From Ectopseudomonas mendocina (GTDB taxonomy: Bacteria; Pseudomonadota; Gammaproteobacteria; Pseudomonadales; Pseudomonadaceae): DNA of 64,000 nt. Shown here piece by piece: positions 29,773-39,176 of this stretch. Where the stretch lies: assembly GCF_016008875.1 (NCBI RefSeq), contig NZ_JADTQG010000014.1, positions 1-64,000 on the forward strand, given 5' to 3'. The translations under genes were made by a program, and so were the position numbers. Below the pieces are notes generated by a model. That model had not been told where the DNA came from. It was given only the letters and a program-made list of their open reading frames with translations, and made no database searches. The first letter of the stretch is position 1. Every line of letters starts with the position of its first letter.

Positions 29773-31734
29773 ATGTTGAACACCATTCTTCCCATCCTGC
29801 TCTTCGCGGCCCTGGCACTTGCCGTGCTGGGCGCGCTGAAGCGATTTTTCATGTGGCGCCGCGGTCGTCCTGCCAAGGTCGACTGGATCGGCGGCCTGCT
29901 GAAGATGCCGCGCCGCTACCTGGTGGATCTGCACCACGTGGTCGAGCGCGACAAGTACATGTCCAAGACCCACGTGGCCACCGCCGGTGGCTTCGTTCTC
30001 GCTGCCGTGCTGGCCATCGTCGTGCACGGTTTCGGCCTGCATAACCGTATTCTCGGCTTCGCCTTGCTGGGCGCCACGGTGCTGATGTTCGTCGGCGCCC
30101 TGTTCGTCGCCAAGCGTCGTCTGGATCCGCCCTCGCGCCTGTCGAAAGGCCCGTGGATGCGTCTGCCCAAGAGCTTGCTGATGTTCGCGGCCAGCTTCTT
30201 CATCGCCACGCTGCCGGTTGCCGGGATTCTGCCCGCGGACTTTGGCGGCTGGGTGCTGGCGGCGATCCTCGCCGTTGGCGTGGCCTGGGGCGTGTCCGAG
30301 CTGTTCTTCGGCACGACCTGGGGCGGGCCGATGAAGCACGCCTTCGCCGGTGCCCTGCACCTGGCCTGGCACCGCCGCGCCGAGCGCTTCGGCGGCGGTC
30401 GTTCGACTGGCCTGAAAGCCCTCGACCTGGACAATCCGAAAGCCCCGCTGGGCGTGGAAAAGCCCACCGACTTCACCTGGAACCAGCTACTCGGCTTCGA
30501 CGCCTGCGTGCAGTGCGGCAAGTGCGAGGCCATGTGCCCGGCCTTCGCCGCCGGCCAGCCGCTGAACCCGAAGAAACTGATCCAGGACATGGTCATCGGC
30601 CTGGCCGGTGGCAATGACGCCAAGTTCGCCGGCTCGCCCTACCCCGGCAAACCGCTCGGCGAACACAGCGGCGGTCCGCATCAGCCGATCGTGTCGCTGC
30701 AGGGCAAGGCGCTGGTGGATGCCGAGACCCTCTGGTCGTGCACCACCTGCCGCGCCTGCGTCGAGGAGTGTCCGATGATGATCGAGCACGTCGATGCCAT
30801 CGTCGACATGCGCCGTCATCTCACGCTTGAGAAGGGTGCGACCCCGAACAAGGGTGCCGAGGTGCTGGACAACCTGATCGCCACTGACAACCCGGGCGGC
30901 TTCAATCCCGGCGGTCGCCTGAACTGGGCTGCCGACCTGAACCTGCCGCTGCTCGCCGATAAGCAAGAAACCGACGTGCTGTTCTGGGTCGGTGACGGCG
31001 CCTTCGACATGCGCAACCAGCGCACCCTGCGCGCCTTCGTCAAAATCCTCAAGGCTGCCGACGTCGACTTCGCCGTGCTCGGCCTGGAAGAGCGCGACAG
31101 CGGCGACGTGGCGCGCCGCCTGGGTGACGAAGCGACCTTCCAGAACCTGGCCAAGCGCAACATCGCCACCCTGGCCAAGTATCGCTTCAAGCGCATCGTC
31201 AGCTGCGACCCGCACAGCTTCCACGTGCTGAAAAACGAATACGGCGCACTCGGCGGCAACTACCAGGTTCTGCACCACAGCACCTTCATCGAAGAGCTGG
31301 TGCGCAAGGGCTCGCTGAATCTCGGCCAGAGCAAGGCCGCCAGCGTCACCTACCACGACCCCTGCTACCTCGGCCGTTACAACGGCGAGTACGAAGCGCC
31401 GCGCGCGGTACTCAAGGCCATCGGCATCGAGGTCAAGGAGATGGAACGTTCGGGCTTCCGTTCACGCTGCTGCGGCGGCGGTGGCGGCGCGCCGATCACC
31501 GATATCCCCGGCAAGCAACGTATTCCCGACATGCGCATGGTCGACATCAAGGAAACCGGCGCCGAACTGGTGGCCGTGGGCTGCCCACAGTGCACCGCGA
31601 TGCTCGAAGGCGTGGTCGCCCCGCGTCCGGCAATCAAGGACATCGCCGAGCTGGTTGCCGAAGTGTTGATCGAAGCCACCGAAGTACCGGCCAAGCGCCC
31701 GACCACCAAGCGCGAAGCGGCGGAGGTGCAGTGA
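29773..31734 (+). CDS. dgcB: Dimethylglycine demethylase subunit DgcB (membrane iron-sulfur protein)
   Basis: A 653-residue protein. The N-terminal 200 residues contain several transmembrane helices. Two 4Fe-4S motifs follow (CVQCGKCEAMCP and CTTCRACVEECP). The C-terminal half has two CCG-type cysteine blocks (YHDPCYLGRYN...RCCGGGG and VGCPQC) as in heterodisulfide-reductase-like subunits. This suggests electron transfer from DgcA or the ETF to the membrane quinone pool. Confidence 0.93.
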   Translation: MLNTILPILLFAALALAVLGALKRFFMWRRGRPAKVDWIGGLLKMPRRYLVDLHHVVERDKYMSKTHVATAGGFVLAAVLAIVVHGFGLHNRILGFALLGATVLMFVGALFVAKRRLDPPSRLSKGPWMRLPKSLLMFAASFFIATLPVAGILPADFGGWVLAAILAVGVAWGVSELFFGTTWGGPMKHAFAGALHLAWHRRAERFGGGRSTGLKALDLDNPKAPLGVEKPTDFTWNQLLGFDACVQCGKCEAMCPAFAAGQPLNPKKLIQDMVIGLAGGNDAKFAGSPYPGKPLGEHSGGPHQPIVSLQGKALVDAETLWSCTTCRACVEECPMMIEHVDAIVDMRRHLTLEKGATPNKGAEVLDNLIATDNPGGFNPGGRLNWAADLNLPLLADKQETDVLFWVGDGAFDMRNQRTLRAFVKILKAADVDFAVLGLEERDSGDVARRLGDEATFQNLAKRNIATLAKYRFKRIVSCDPHSFHVLKNEYGALGGNYQVLHHSTFIEELVRKGSLNLGQSKAASVTYHDPCYLGRYNGEYEAPRAVLKAIGIEVKEMERSGFRSRCCGGGGGAPITDIPGKQRIPDMRMVDIKETGAELVAVGCPQCTAMLEGVVAPRPAIKDIAELVAEVLIEATEVPAKRPTTKREAAEVQ

Positions 31735-31748
31735 TGAACGCGACTGAC

Positions 31749-31800
31749 GTAGGGCGGGTGCAACCCGCCAGCATCTGTCCGGCGGGTTACACCCGCCCCA
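31749..31800. repeat. Inverted repeat between dgcB and the ETF alpha gene
   Basis: gtagggcgggtgcaacccgc is mirrored by ggcgggttacacccgcccca. It fills most of the 88-bp gap before the downstream gene, whose GGAGG ribosome site follows. Confidence 0.8.
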
Positions 31801-31822
31801 CACAAAGCCTGGAGGCCCTGCA

Positions 31823-33052
31823 ATGAGCGACATCATCCGCCGCGACCCACGCGCCGAGTGGATCGCCCGCAACCGCCTGCACCCGTTGCATGCGTCGATG
31901 CAGAAAGCCGAAACCAGCTGGATGGGCCCCAACGGCATCATCCGCAAGAACCCGCACGCCATCGCCGCCGGTTTCATCGGCCCGGCCGGGCTCAAGCGTA
32001 TCGACCGCAGCGGTGCCCAGCAGGGCACTGCCGGCAAACGCAGCAGCGTCAGCGTCGAGGTGCAATTGCCGCTGCACGTCGTCGAGCAACCGGCATTCCA
32101 CATCTGCGTGGTGCCGGACATGGTCGGCGGCCGTCTGTCCAGCCATGACAAGGACCTGCTCGGCCTGGCCCGCAAACTGGCTGGCGATAGCGGCGCGGTG
32201 GTGGCGATCGTGTTCGGCGAGGACAAGGAAAGCGCGTTCGACACGGCCGGCGTCGACCGTTTGCTGCGTATCGTCGGCGACACCTTCGACGGCTACGCGC
32301 CGGAAGCCCGCGTACTGGCGCTGAGCGCTGTGGAAAGCCAACTGGCGCCGCGTCACTGGCTGCTGCCAGACAGCCGCACCGGCGGCGGAGAACTGGGCCG
32401 GCGCCTGGCTGCCAAGCTCGGTGAGCGCCCTGCAACGCGCGTCTGGCAGGTTGCCGGCGAACAGGCCATCGGCCGTGCCGGCAGTGGTCAGCAGGATCTC
32501 CAGCGCGCGCTGCCACGCCTGATTCTGGCCGCGGCCGAATGCGCCGAGCCGGTCAGCGAAACCCGCCATGAAGTCCGTCCGCTGGAGCTGGCCGAAAAGG
32601 TCGCCCACAGCCTGCCGCGCATCGAGGACCTGGGCCCCGTTGCCGTGGATCCGGCACAGATCCCCATGGCCGAGTCCGAATTCATTCTCTCCGGCGGCAA
32701 CGGCGTGAAGGACTGGGACCTGTTCCACCAGGCCGCCGTCGCCCTTGGCGCCACCGAAGGCGCTTCGCGCGTGGCGGTCGACGATGGCTTCATGCCGCGT
32801 GATCGTCAGGTTGGCGCCACGGGGACGTGGGTCACCGCTCGCGTCTACCTGGCCGTCGGTATTTCCGGCGCCATCCAGCACCTGCAAGGCATCGGCGCCT
32901 GCGACAAGGTGGTGGCGGTGAACATGGATCCTGGCTGCGACATGATCAAACGTGCCGACCTCTCGGTGATCGGTGACTCGGCGGCGATCCTTCGCGCGCT
33001 GATGGAGCGCGTCGCCGCCTGGCGCCAGGAGGGCAAGCGTGAAGCGGCCTGA
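31823..33052 (+). CDS. etfA: Electron transfer flavoprotein alpha subunit, dgc type
   Basis: A 409-residue ETF alpha. The C-terminal FAD domain is clear (FILSGGNGVKDWDLF, GASRVAVDDGFMPRDRQVG, YLAVGISGAIQHLQG, NMDPGCDMIKRADLSVIGD). The N-terminus carries roughly 90 extra residues before the ETF domain, longer than housekeeping EtfA (about 310). It is adjacent to the beta subunit and dgcAB, so it likely takes electrons from demethylation (PA5400-like). GGAGG precedes the ATG. Confidence 0.92.
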   Translation: MSDIIRRDPRAEWIARNRLHPLHASMQKAETSWMGPNGIIRKNPHAIAAGFIGPAGLKRIDRSGAQQGTAGKRSSVSVEVQLPLHVVEQPAFHICVVPDMVGGRLSSHDKDLLGLARKLAGDSGAVVAIVFGEDKESAFDTAGVDRLLRIVGDTFDGYAPEARVLALSAVESQLAPRHWLLPDSRTGGGELGRRLAAKLGERPATRVWQVAGEQAIGRAGSGQQDLQRALPRLILAAAECAEPVSETRHEVRPLELAEKVAHSLPRIEDLGPVAVDPAQIPMAESEFILSGGNGVKDWDLFHQAAVALGATEGASRVAVDDGFMPRDRQVGATGTWVTARVYLAVGISGAIQHLQGIGACDKVVAVNMDPGCDMIKRADLSVIGDSAAILRALMERVAAWRQEGKREAA

Positions 33053-33059
33053 GAACTGC

Positions 33060-33117
33060 GTAGCCCGGATGCCATCCGGGCCCCTCAACACCCATCCCCG
33101 GAATGCATCCGGGCTAC
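33060..33117. repeat. REP pair between ETF alpha and beta genes
   Basis: gtagcccggatgccatccgg is inverted as ccggaatgcatccgggctac. It fills most of the 74-bp gap between the two cotranscribed subunit genes. Confidence 0.85.
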
Positions 33118-33126
33118 GGGGGAGCC

Positions 33127-33900
33127 ATGACTGATCTGAATATCGTCGCCCTGGTCTCGGTCGGCGCCCACCCGACCTCAGCCCGCGCACGTCGCGCCGA
33201 GCAGGATGCCCGCGCGGTGGAACTCGGCCTGCGTCTGGCCGGGCAGAATCTGCAATTGCTGCATGCCGGCGACCCGCAGGCCGAAGCGCTGCGCGGCTAC
33301 CTGGGCATGGGCCTGGAACAGCTCGACGTGCTTGAACAGCCTGAAGGCGGCGACGCCCTGCCGCTGCTGGTCGACTACCTGCAAGGCAGTCGCACGCAGT
33401 TGGTACTCACCGGCAGCCAGGCTGAAACCGGCGAAGGCTCGGGCATGCTGCCGTTCCTGCTGGCCGAACGTCTGGGCTGGCCGATGGTGGTCGGCCTGGC
33501 AGAAGTGGAGAAGGTCGAGAACGGCGTGGCCCAGGTGCTGCAAGCCCTGCCACGTGGCCAGCGCCGTCGCCTCAAGGTACGCCTGCCGTGTGTTGCCAGC
33601 GTCGATAATGCGGCCCCGGTCGCACGCCAAAGCGCCTTCGGCCCGGCTCGCCGTGGCCAGGTCGAAGCCCACGAAGTCACCGTGATCGACGATCCGCTGC
33701 TGGCTGACGCCAGCCTGCAGCCGGCCAAGCCGCGGCCAAAACGCCTGAAGGTGATCAAGGCCAAGACTGGTGCGGAACGGATGAAGGCGGCGACAGCCAA
33801 AGCCAGTGGCGGCGGCGGTCAGGTGCTCAAGGATGTCTCGCCACAGGACGGCGCGGAGGCTATCTTCAAGCTGTTGATCGAAGAAGGCGTCCTGCGCTAA
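33127..33900 (+). CDS. etfB: Electron transfer flavoprotein beta subunit, dgc type
   Basis: A 257-residue ETF beta/FixA-like protein with the domain order and length of the family and LVLTGSQAETGEGSGMLP as the nucleotide-binding loop. It is divergent from housekeeping EtfB, which supports a dedicated partner for the adjacent alpha subunit. The ATG at 33127 is preceded by GGGGGAG. The C-terminal third is Lys rich (RPKRLKVIKAKTGAERMK). Confidence 0.88.
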   Translation: MTDLNIVALVSVGAHPTSARARRAEQDARAVELGLRLAGQNLQLLHAGDPQAEALRGYLGMGLEQLDVLEQPEGGDALPLLVDYLQGSRTQLVLTGSQAETGEGSGMLPFLLAERLGWPMVVGLAEVEKVENGVAQVLQALPRGQRRRLKVRLPCVASVDNAAPVARQSAFGPARRGQVEAHEVTVIDDPLLADASLQPAKPRPKRLKVIKAKTGAERMKAATAKASGGGGQVLKDVSPQDGAEAIFKLLIEEGVLR

Positions 33901-33977
33901 CGGGCGGTTGGAAAACCGCCTGCATTGCCGCTTCGCCTACGCTGTTAAAACCAGCTTTGCCACAAGGAGTCATGATC

Positions 33978-34229
33978 ATGATGCACGCCGACCTGATCGA
34001 CCAGGAAGATTTCCGCGAACGCCTGGTTGCACTGGGGCTGAGCATTCCCTCGGGCGCCACGCCGGAGCAATCCTGCGAGCTGGCCGTCAGCGGCCTCAGC
34101 CCGGAGCGTGCCGTGGCCCTGCGCCGCCTGGTGGAAGATTTGCTCGGCGGCAACGCCACGCTGCTGCCCAATGTGCGCGAAGCCATCAGCCGGCACCTGC
34201 TGCCGGCACTGGTACCGAAGCAGGCCTGA
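33978..34229 (+). CDS. Small protein after the ETF genes, function unknown
   Basis: A protein of about 83 residues, MMHADLIDQEDFRERLVALG, with predicted helices and no membrane segment. Three ATGs lie at 33972, 33978 and 33981. AAGGAG has best spacing to 33978, so I use that. It follows the ETF beta gene by 77 bases on the same strand, as a small hypothetical gene does in P. aeruginosa (PA5402). It may be a regulator or assembly factor of the operon; this is not established. Confidence 0.7.
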   Translation: MMHADLIDQEDFRERLVALGLSIPSGATPEQSCELAVSGLSPERAVALRRLVEDLLGGNATLLPNVREAISRHLLPALVPKQA

Positions 34230-34236
34230 CTTAGAT

Positions 34237-34316
34237 CGGTGGGCTGAAGCCCACCCTACAACGACTACAATGCACCGCGCCGGGTGGGCCGGGCGGCGAT
34301 CCGCTTCAGCCCACCA
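34237..34316. repeat. Inverted repeat near the end of the dgc cluster
   Basis: The compact palindrome ggtgggctgaagcccacc at 34238-34255 is partly mirrored by gcttcagcccacc at 34303-34315. It lies between the convergent gene ends of 34229 and gbdR. Confidence 0.75.
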
Positions 34317-34348
34317 CAAACAGCCAACACAGACCACCACTCAAAACG

Positions 34349-34377
34349 AAACGGGGCGCCAGTGGCGCCCCGTTTTT
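34349..34377. terminator. Bidirectional rho-independent terminator
   Basis: A 12-bp stem, aaacggggcgcc / ggcgccccgttt, with an AGT loop. It is followed by a T-run and preceded by an A-run, so it works from both sides. It sits between the end of the dgc cluster and gbdR, which converge. Confidence 0.92.
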
Positions 34378-34391
34378 CATTGCGTCTCGTA

Positions 34392-35489
34392 TCAGATCCG
34401 CACACTGGCGAAGGTCGATTCGCCCTGGGCGCGACTCAGCGCCAATACCGCACTGGAGTTGATCTGCTGCTGTTCGGGAATCGGCAGCAGCACCACCAGG
34501 TTGTGCCCCTGCTGGCCGGCACGCTCGTCGCGCGGCGGAATGCCGAAGTACTCGCGGTAGCACTTGGAGAAGTGCGGAGTGGAAACGAAGCCGCATACCG
34601 AGGCCACTTCGATGATCGACATGCTGGTCTGCTTGAGCAACTGACGCGCACGAATCAGGCGCAACTTGAGGTAGTAGCGCGACGGCGAGCAGTGCAGGTA
34701 CTTCTGGAACAGACGCTCGAGCTGGCGACGGGAAATGTCGACGAAACAGGCCAGCTCGTCGAGGTCGATCGGCTCCTCCAGGTTGGCCTCCATCAGGGCG
34801 ACGATCTCCTGCAGCTTCGGCTGATTGCTGCCGAGCATGTGCTTGAGCGGTACGCGCTGATGATCCTGCTCGTTGCGGATACGTTCGTAGATGAACATCT
34901 CGGAAATGCCCGCAGCCAGTTCACGCCCGTGCTGCTGGCCGATCAGGTGCAGCATCATGTCCATCGGCGCGGTACCGCCGGACGAGGTGTTGCGATTGCG
35001 GTCGATGGAGAACAGGCGGGTGGTGATGGCCGCGCGCGGGAAGGCTTCCTGCATCGAAGCGAGACACTCCCAGTGCACGCTGCAATCGTAACCATCGAGC
35101 AGCCCGGCCTTGGCCAGCGCCCAACTGCCGGTGCATACGGCGCCAACCTGACGGCCCTGGCGTGCCTGCAATTGCAGCCAGCTGACATGCTCACGCTTGA
35201 CGCTGTGCTGGATGTCCACACCGCCGCAGACGATCACCGCATCCAGTGCCGGCGCGTTCTGCATGGCGGCATCCGGGGTGATCTGCAGGCCGTCACTGGC
35301 GCTGACGGGCAGGCCGTCGAGCGTGAGCGTGTGCCAGCGATACAGCTCCTTGCCGGAGAGCTGGTTGGCCATGCGCAGGGGCTCCACCGCCGAGGCAAGG
35401 GAAATCAGAGTGAAATTATCCAGGAGCAGGAAGCCGATGGACTGGACGGCACGGTTCTGGGGTTGCGCCCCTTGGCTGGACTGCGACAT
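34392..35489 (-). CDS. gbdR: Glycine-betaine/dimethylglycine-responsive regulator GbdR
   Basis: A 365-residue GlxA-type AraC-family activator: a DJ-1-like N-terminal domain (IGFLLLDNFTLISLASAVEP) and C-terminal AraC helices (ISRRQLERLFQKYL, SIIEVASVCGFVSTPHFSKC). In P. aeruginosa GbdR activates genes for betaine and dimethylglycine use and the cbc transporter. Length and position between dgc and cbc genes agree. The ATG at 35489 is used because GAGGG lies about nine bases upstream; an ORF to 35513 is possible. Confidence 0.93.
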   Translation of the reverse strand: MSQSSQGAQPQNRAVQSIGFLLLDNFTLISLASAVEPLRMANQLSGKELYRWHTLTLDGLPVSASDGLQITPDAAMQNAPALDAVIVCGGVDIQHSVKREHVSWLQLQARQGRQVGAVCTGSWALAKAGLLDGYDCSVHWECLASMQEAFPRAAITTRLFSIDRNRNTSSGGTAPMDMMLHLIGQQHGRELAAGISEMFIYERIRNEQDHQRVPLKHMLGSNQPKLQEIVALMEANLEEPIDLDELACFVDISRRQLERLFQKYLHCSPSRYYLKLRLIRARQLLKQTSMSIIEVASVCGFVSTPHFSKCYREYFGIPPRDERAGQQGHNLVVLLPIPEQQQINSSAVLALSRAQGESTFASVRI

Positions 35490-36117
35490 CGATGAAACCC
35501 TCACGCTAAGCACGGTATCGGTCCGACAGTGGCGGACCGTAGTTTTGTTATGTGCTGATTCGAGACCAGCTGGTCATATAAATCAGGCAAAGCCCATGCC
35601 GAAATTGATCAAGCCTTCAATAAAAAATCATGCCCTCGCCAACTGGGCTTTCCAAGGCTCGACACTGCACCTGCAAATGAGCCAGGAGGGCCGTTCTCAA
35701 GGGCCTCTGTGCATTTCGGTAGCACTACGAGGATAACCCCCACTCAGAGGTTCATAGGGAGTAACGGATGGGCGGTAACAGCACCCTGAGACGGTCGTTC
35801 CAGACTGGATTGGAACGCACCAAAAGCTGGCGAAAAACACTGCGTTCGCCCCAGCCCGGCTCAAATGCGGTTTGCCTTGAAATGGGCAATTCGCAACCCC
35901 GGCATCCGTACATTCACGGATGGAAAGTGGCGCCGTAAACGATCGCCAATTTCTTTCGATGCCCGCTGCGTTCCCACCCCATCCGCAGAGGTAACAGGTA
36001 AGGAATGGCAAGCGGCCATCCTGGGTATGCGGAGGTCGTTTTTCACCATGCAGGCGGCCCGCCATTTGCTTTCTAGTCAGCAACTCAATTTCTCTTTCGA
36101 ACAGGCAGGTGTGATCC
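35490..36117. other. Non-coding region, divergent promoters of gbdR and the orphan binding protein
   Basis: A 628-bp gap without a convincing gene. It should contain the promoters of gbdR (minus) and of the gene at 36118 (plus). No clear inverted repeat or terminator was seen. Small frames here have no recognisable protein. Confidence 0.7.
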
Positions 36118-37014
36118 ATGAACAAACTCGCTCATTGGCTAATCGCATTCAGCCTGTTCTACGGCTCCGGCCTGCAGGCCGCCGAGGCCGAACGCTGTGA
36201 GCTGATCACCCTCGCCGATGTCGGCTGGACCGATATCACCATGACCACAGCCGTCGCCCGCCTGGTACTGACCGATCTCGGCTATCGCACCCAGGTAAAG
36301 CGGCTGTCACTGCCCGAGACCTATCAGGCGCTCGCCGACGGCAACGTCGATGTCTTTCTCGGCAGCTGGATGCCGGCACAAGGCCAATTGGCAGAGCCCC
36401 ATCTGCAAAGCGGACGCATAGAAAAGCTGCAAACCAACCTGCCCAGCGTGCGCTACACCCTCGCCGTACTGGAACCCGCGCATAAGGCCGGCCTGCAGGA
36501 CTTCGCCGATATCCATCGCTTCAAGGACGAGCTGCGTGGCCAGATCTACGGCATCGAACCTGGCAACGAAGGCAACGAAATGGTCAAGACCATGATTCGT
36601 GAGAACGTCTTCGGTCTGCGTGATTTCACCTTGGTGGAAAGCAGCGAGAAGGGCATGCTCAACCATGTCGAGCGCGCCCAGCAGATGGGCCGTTCCGCGG
36701 TGTTTCTCGGTTGGGAGCCGCACCCGATGAACGACCGGCTACGTATGTTCTACCTCTCCGGTGGCGATCAGTATTTCGGCCCCAACTATGGCGCGGCGCA
36801 GGTCAATACCGTCACACGCGGCGGCTTCGCCAACGAATGCCCGAACGTGGCCCAGCTGTTTCGCAACATGGTTTTCACCATCGCAGCGGAAAACCAGTTG
36901 ATGAGTGGCGTACTCGAAGGCAATACCAACCGACGGCGCGTGGCCAAACAGTGGCTGGACAAGAATCCCGAATTGGTCAACGGCTGGCTCGTCGGCGTAA
37001 GCAGACGCCCCTGA
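36118..37014 (+). CDS. Quaternary-amine-binding periplasmic protein, orphan
   Basis: A 298-residue OpuAC/ChoX-type binding protein with a signal peptide ending near LQAAEA. The ligand cage appears as VGWTDI, GSWMP and LGWEPHPMN, the choline-type pattern. It has a Cys pair (ERCEL and NECPN). Similar in layout to CbcX and CaiX but separated from any transporter by about 1 kb of non-coding DNA. It likely docks to CbcVW; ligand unknown. Confidence 0.9.
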   Translation: MNKLAHWLIAFSLFYGSGLQAAEAERCELITLADVGWTDITMTTAVARLVLTDLGYRTQVKRLSLPETYQALADGNVDVFLGSWMPAQGQLAEPHLQSGRIEKLQTNLPSVRYTLAVLEPAHKAGLQDFADIHRFKDELRGQIYGIEPGNEGNEMVKTMIRENVFGLRDFTLVESSEKGMLNHVERAQQMGRSAVFLGWEPHPMNDRLRMFYLSGGDQYFGPNYGAAQVNTVTRGGFANECPNVAQLFRNMVFTIAAENQLMSGVLEGNTNRRRVAKQWLDKNPELVNGWLVGVSRRP

Positions 37015-37970
37015 GAAATGCATAAAAAAATCCGGAAAAATCCGGTTCAAGACGATAAAAAATCGGCATCTTGCTCGTTCATACAAAACTCGAGGCGATC
37101 GTTTCCCTCCTGTTTTGATGATTGCATCGGCTGCCAGTAACCATCGGGCCGCGCACGAACCTTTTCGACGCAAAATGATCTTTTTCAACTCGCCGCTGTC
37201 AATTTTTTTCAACACAAGCGCAGCCCCCGTCCTATGGCGCCTGCAGCCCGATCAGCGAGCGGGAAACCGCGCCGCACGCGGGTTTCAGGGTTGGCCTGAG
37301 GGTAAAAAAGTCTGTTAAGGTTTTTAACGCGTGTGCCGCACCACTCATTCGAAACCTCACCAAGGGAGGGATTAAAAATCGTGGACTCATCCCACACCGC
37401 CAGCTCGATAGCATGTGGAAAATCGCTAAACACGCAGCGGACAGCGCCATGTCGTCGCCCAACATGTCAGAGTCGCAAACCGATAATTGCGCAGCCTCCA
37501 AGGCTATATCGTTGAGTCAGCCGATGACGTCGCTGCCGACTCCTCAGAGGAGCGGCAGACTGGGGCCCCACAACCCCGGACCGAAGAACAGATAAGCGCT
37601 GGCCCACCACCACGGGCGCCGGCCCAACAAGAAATTTCGGATGTACGCATGTTCCAGGACGGAGCATGAACCCCCAAGGGACTGGATTTCGAAACACTGC
37701 CAGAGGGTTTGGAAAGCGGTTTGCAGCACGGCAAGGCAACGATCACTCATCTACACGATTCAACGGCGCGACGGTCTATGACAACTGTCTGCGTTTCGTC
37801 TGAACGTGCCCGAGTTCAGGCTCCCGCCAGCGCAGCGAAACGTTCGCCAACCTCGACTTTCAGAAAACACCCACAGATATCAGAGGTCTGTCACCGCGGT
37901 TCTACGCTTCGATGATGCGTACCCAGCCGTGCCAGCGCCCACTGGATGCCGATTGAAGGGGAAATGTCCC
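37015..37970. other. Large non-coding region upstream of cbcV
   Basis: A 956-bp interval with no protein I recognise on either strand and a more AT-rich composition than its neighbours at 37015-37500. A short direct repeat aaaatccgg is found near 37027-37042. It probably includes the cbc promoter and regulator sites. It may also hold a decayed gene or an RNA; nothing specific can be shown. Confidence 0.7.
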
Positions 37971-39176
37971 ATGCAGTCTGGAAAGATCGTGGTCGAACAC
38001 CTGTACAAGGTTTTCGGCTCAAACCCACAAGAAGCCATTGGCTTACTCAAGGAAGGCTGGAGCAAGGAAAGGATCCTCGCCGAGAAAGGCGCGGTAATCG
38101 GAGTCAGCGACGTGTCGTTCAGCGTCGAGGAGGGCGAGATCTTCGTCCTCATGGGCCTTTCCGGCTCCGGCAAATCCACCCTGATTCGTCTGATCAACCG
38201 CCTGGTCGAGCCCAGCGCCGGTGATGTCTACATCGACGGCCAGAACGTGGCCAAGCTGCCGCAATCGCAGCTGATCGAACTTCGCCGTCGCGACATGAGC
38301 ATGGTCTTCCAGTCCTTCGCCCTGATGCCCTCGCGCAGCGTGCTGGACAATGCCGCCTTCGGCCTGGAAGTCGCTGGCGTCGGGCGCAAGGAGCGCGAGC
38401 AGCGTGCAATGGAAGTGCTCGAACAGGTCGGCCTCGCGCCCTTCGCCAGCAAGTATCCGCACGAGCTCTCCGGCGGCATGCAGCAACGCGTCGGCCTGGC
38501 CCGCGCCCTGGCGGTGAACCCGTCGATGATCATCATGGACGAGGCCTTCTCCGCCCTCGACCCGCTCAAGCGCCGCGAGATGCAGGACGTGCTGCTGGAG
38601 CTGCAGAAAACCCACCGCCGCACCATCATCTTCGTCTCCCACGACATCGAAGAGGCCATGCGCATCGGTACACGCATCGGCATCATGGAAGGCGGCAAGC
38701 TGGTCCAGGTCGGCACCCCGCAGGAACTGATCGAGAAGCCGGCCAACGACTACGTGCGCAACTTCTTCGACACCGTCGACACCAGCCGCTATCTCACCGC
38801 CGGCCAGCTCAAGGCCGACAGCGTGCCGACCTACGTGCACAACGGCAAGGCGCCGGACGCGGCGAAGATCTGCAAGGAGCTGCAGGCGCTGGACAAGCAC
38901 TACGCCTTCATTGTCGACGAGCAGAACAACTTCCAGGGCTCCATCAGCCTCGAGAAGATCGCCCTGATGGTCGACGGCGACGAGCCTCGGCCGCTGGATT
39001 CCGATGCGCTCAAGCAGGTGGTTCCGGTTCCTGAAAACATGCCACTGGAAGACGTCATCACCCGTCTGGTGGACAACGAAGGGCCGATCCCGGTGGTGGA
39101 TGCCGAAGGTCATTATTGCGGCGCCATCAGCAAGGGGCGTCTGCTGACCCGCCTGCAGGGGGAATCCAATGAGTGA
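37971..39176 (+). CDS. cbcV: Choline/betaine/carnitine ABC transporter ATP-binding protein CbcV
   Basis: A 401-residue ProV/OpuAA-type ATPase. Walker A GLSGSGKSTLIRL, signature LSGGMQQRVGLARAL, Walker B MIIMDEAFSALDP, and the His loop FVSHDIEEAM are intact. The C-terminal part holds CBS-like regulatory sequence. It energises uptake of choline, betaine and carnitine. The ATG at 37971 has AGGGG upstream. It overlaps cbcW by eight bases. Confidence 0.95.
   Translation: MQSGKIVVEHLYKVFGSNPQEAIGLLKEGWSKERILAEKGAVIGVSDVSFSVEEGEIFVLMGLSGSGKSTLIRLINRLVEPSAGDVYIDGQNVAKLPQSQLIELRRRDMSMVFQSFALMPSRSVLDNAAFGLEVAGVGRKEREQRAMEVLEQVGLAPFASKYPHELSGGMQQRVGLARALAVNPSMIIMDEAFSALDPLKRREMQDVLLELQKTHRRTIIFVSHDIEEAMRIGTRIGIMEGGKLVQVGTPQELIEKPANDYVRNFFDTVDTSRYLTAGQLKADSVPTYVHNGKAPDAAKICKELQALDKHYAFIVDEQNNFQGSISLEKIALMVDGDEPRPLDSDALKQVVPVPENMPLEDVITRLVDNEGPIPVVDAEGHYCGAISKGRLLTRLQGESNE

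Noticed and set aside
27500..29818. A 772-codon open frame on the minus strand opposite dgcA
   Set aside because: It is a GC-rich shadow: the plus strand has clear DgcA motifs, and the antisense protein has no recognisable domain.
37320..37760. Small frames (60-90 codons) in the gene-free interval
   Set aside because: They overlap one another on both strands, lack ribosome sites and show no recognisable domain.
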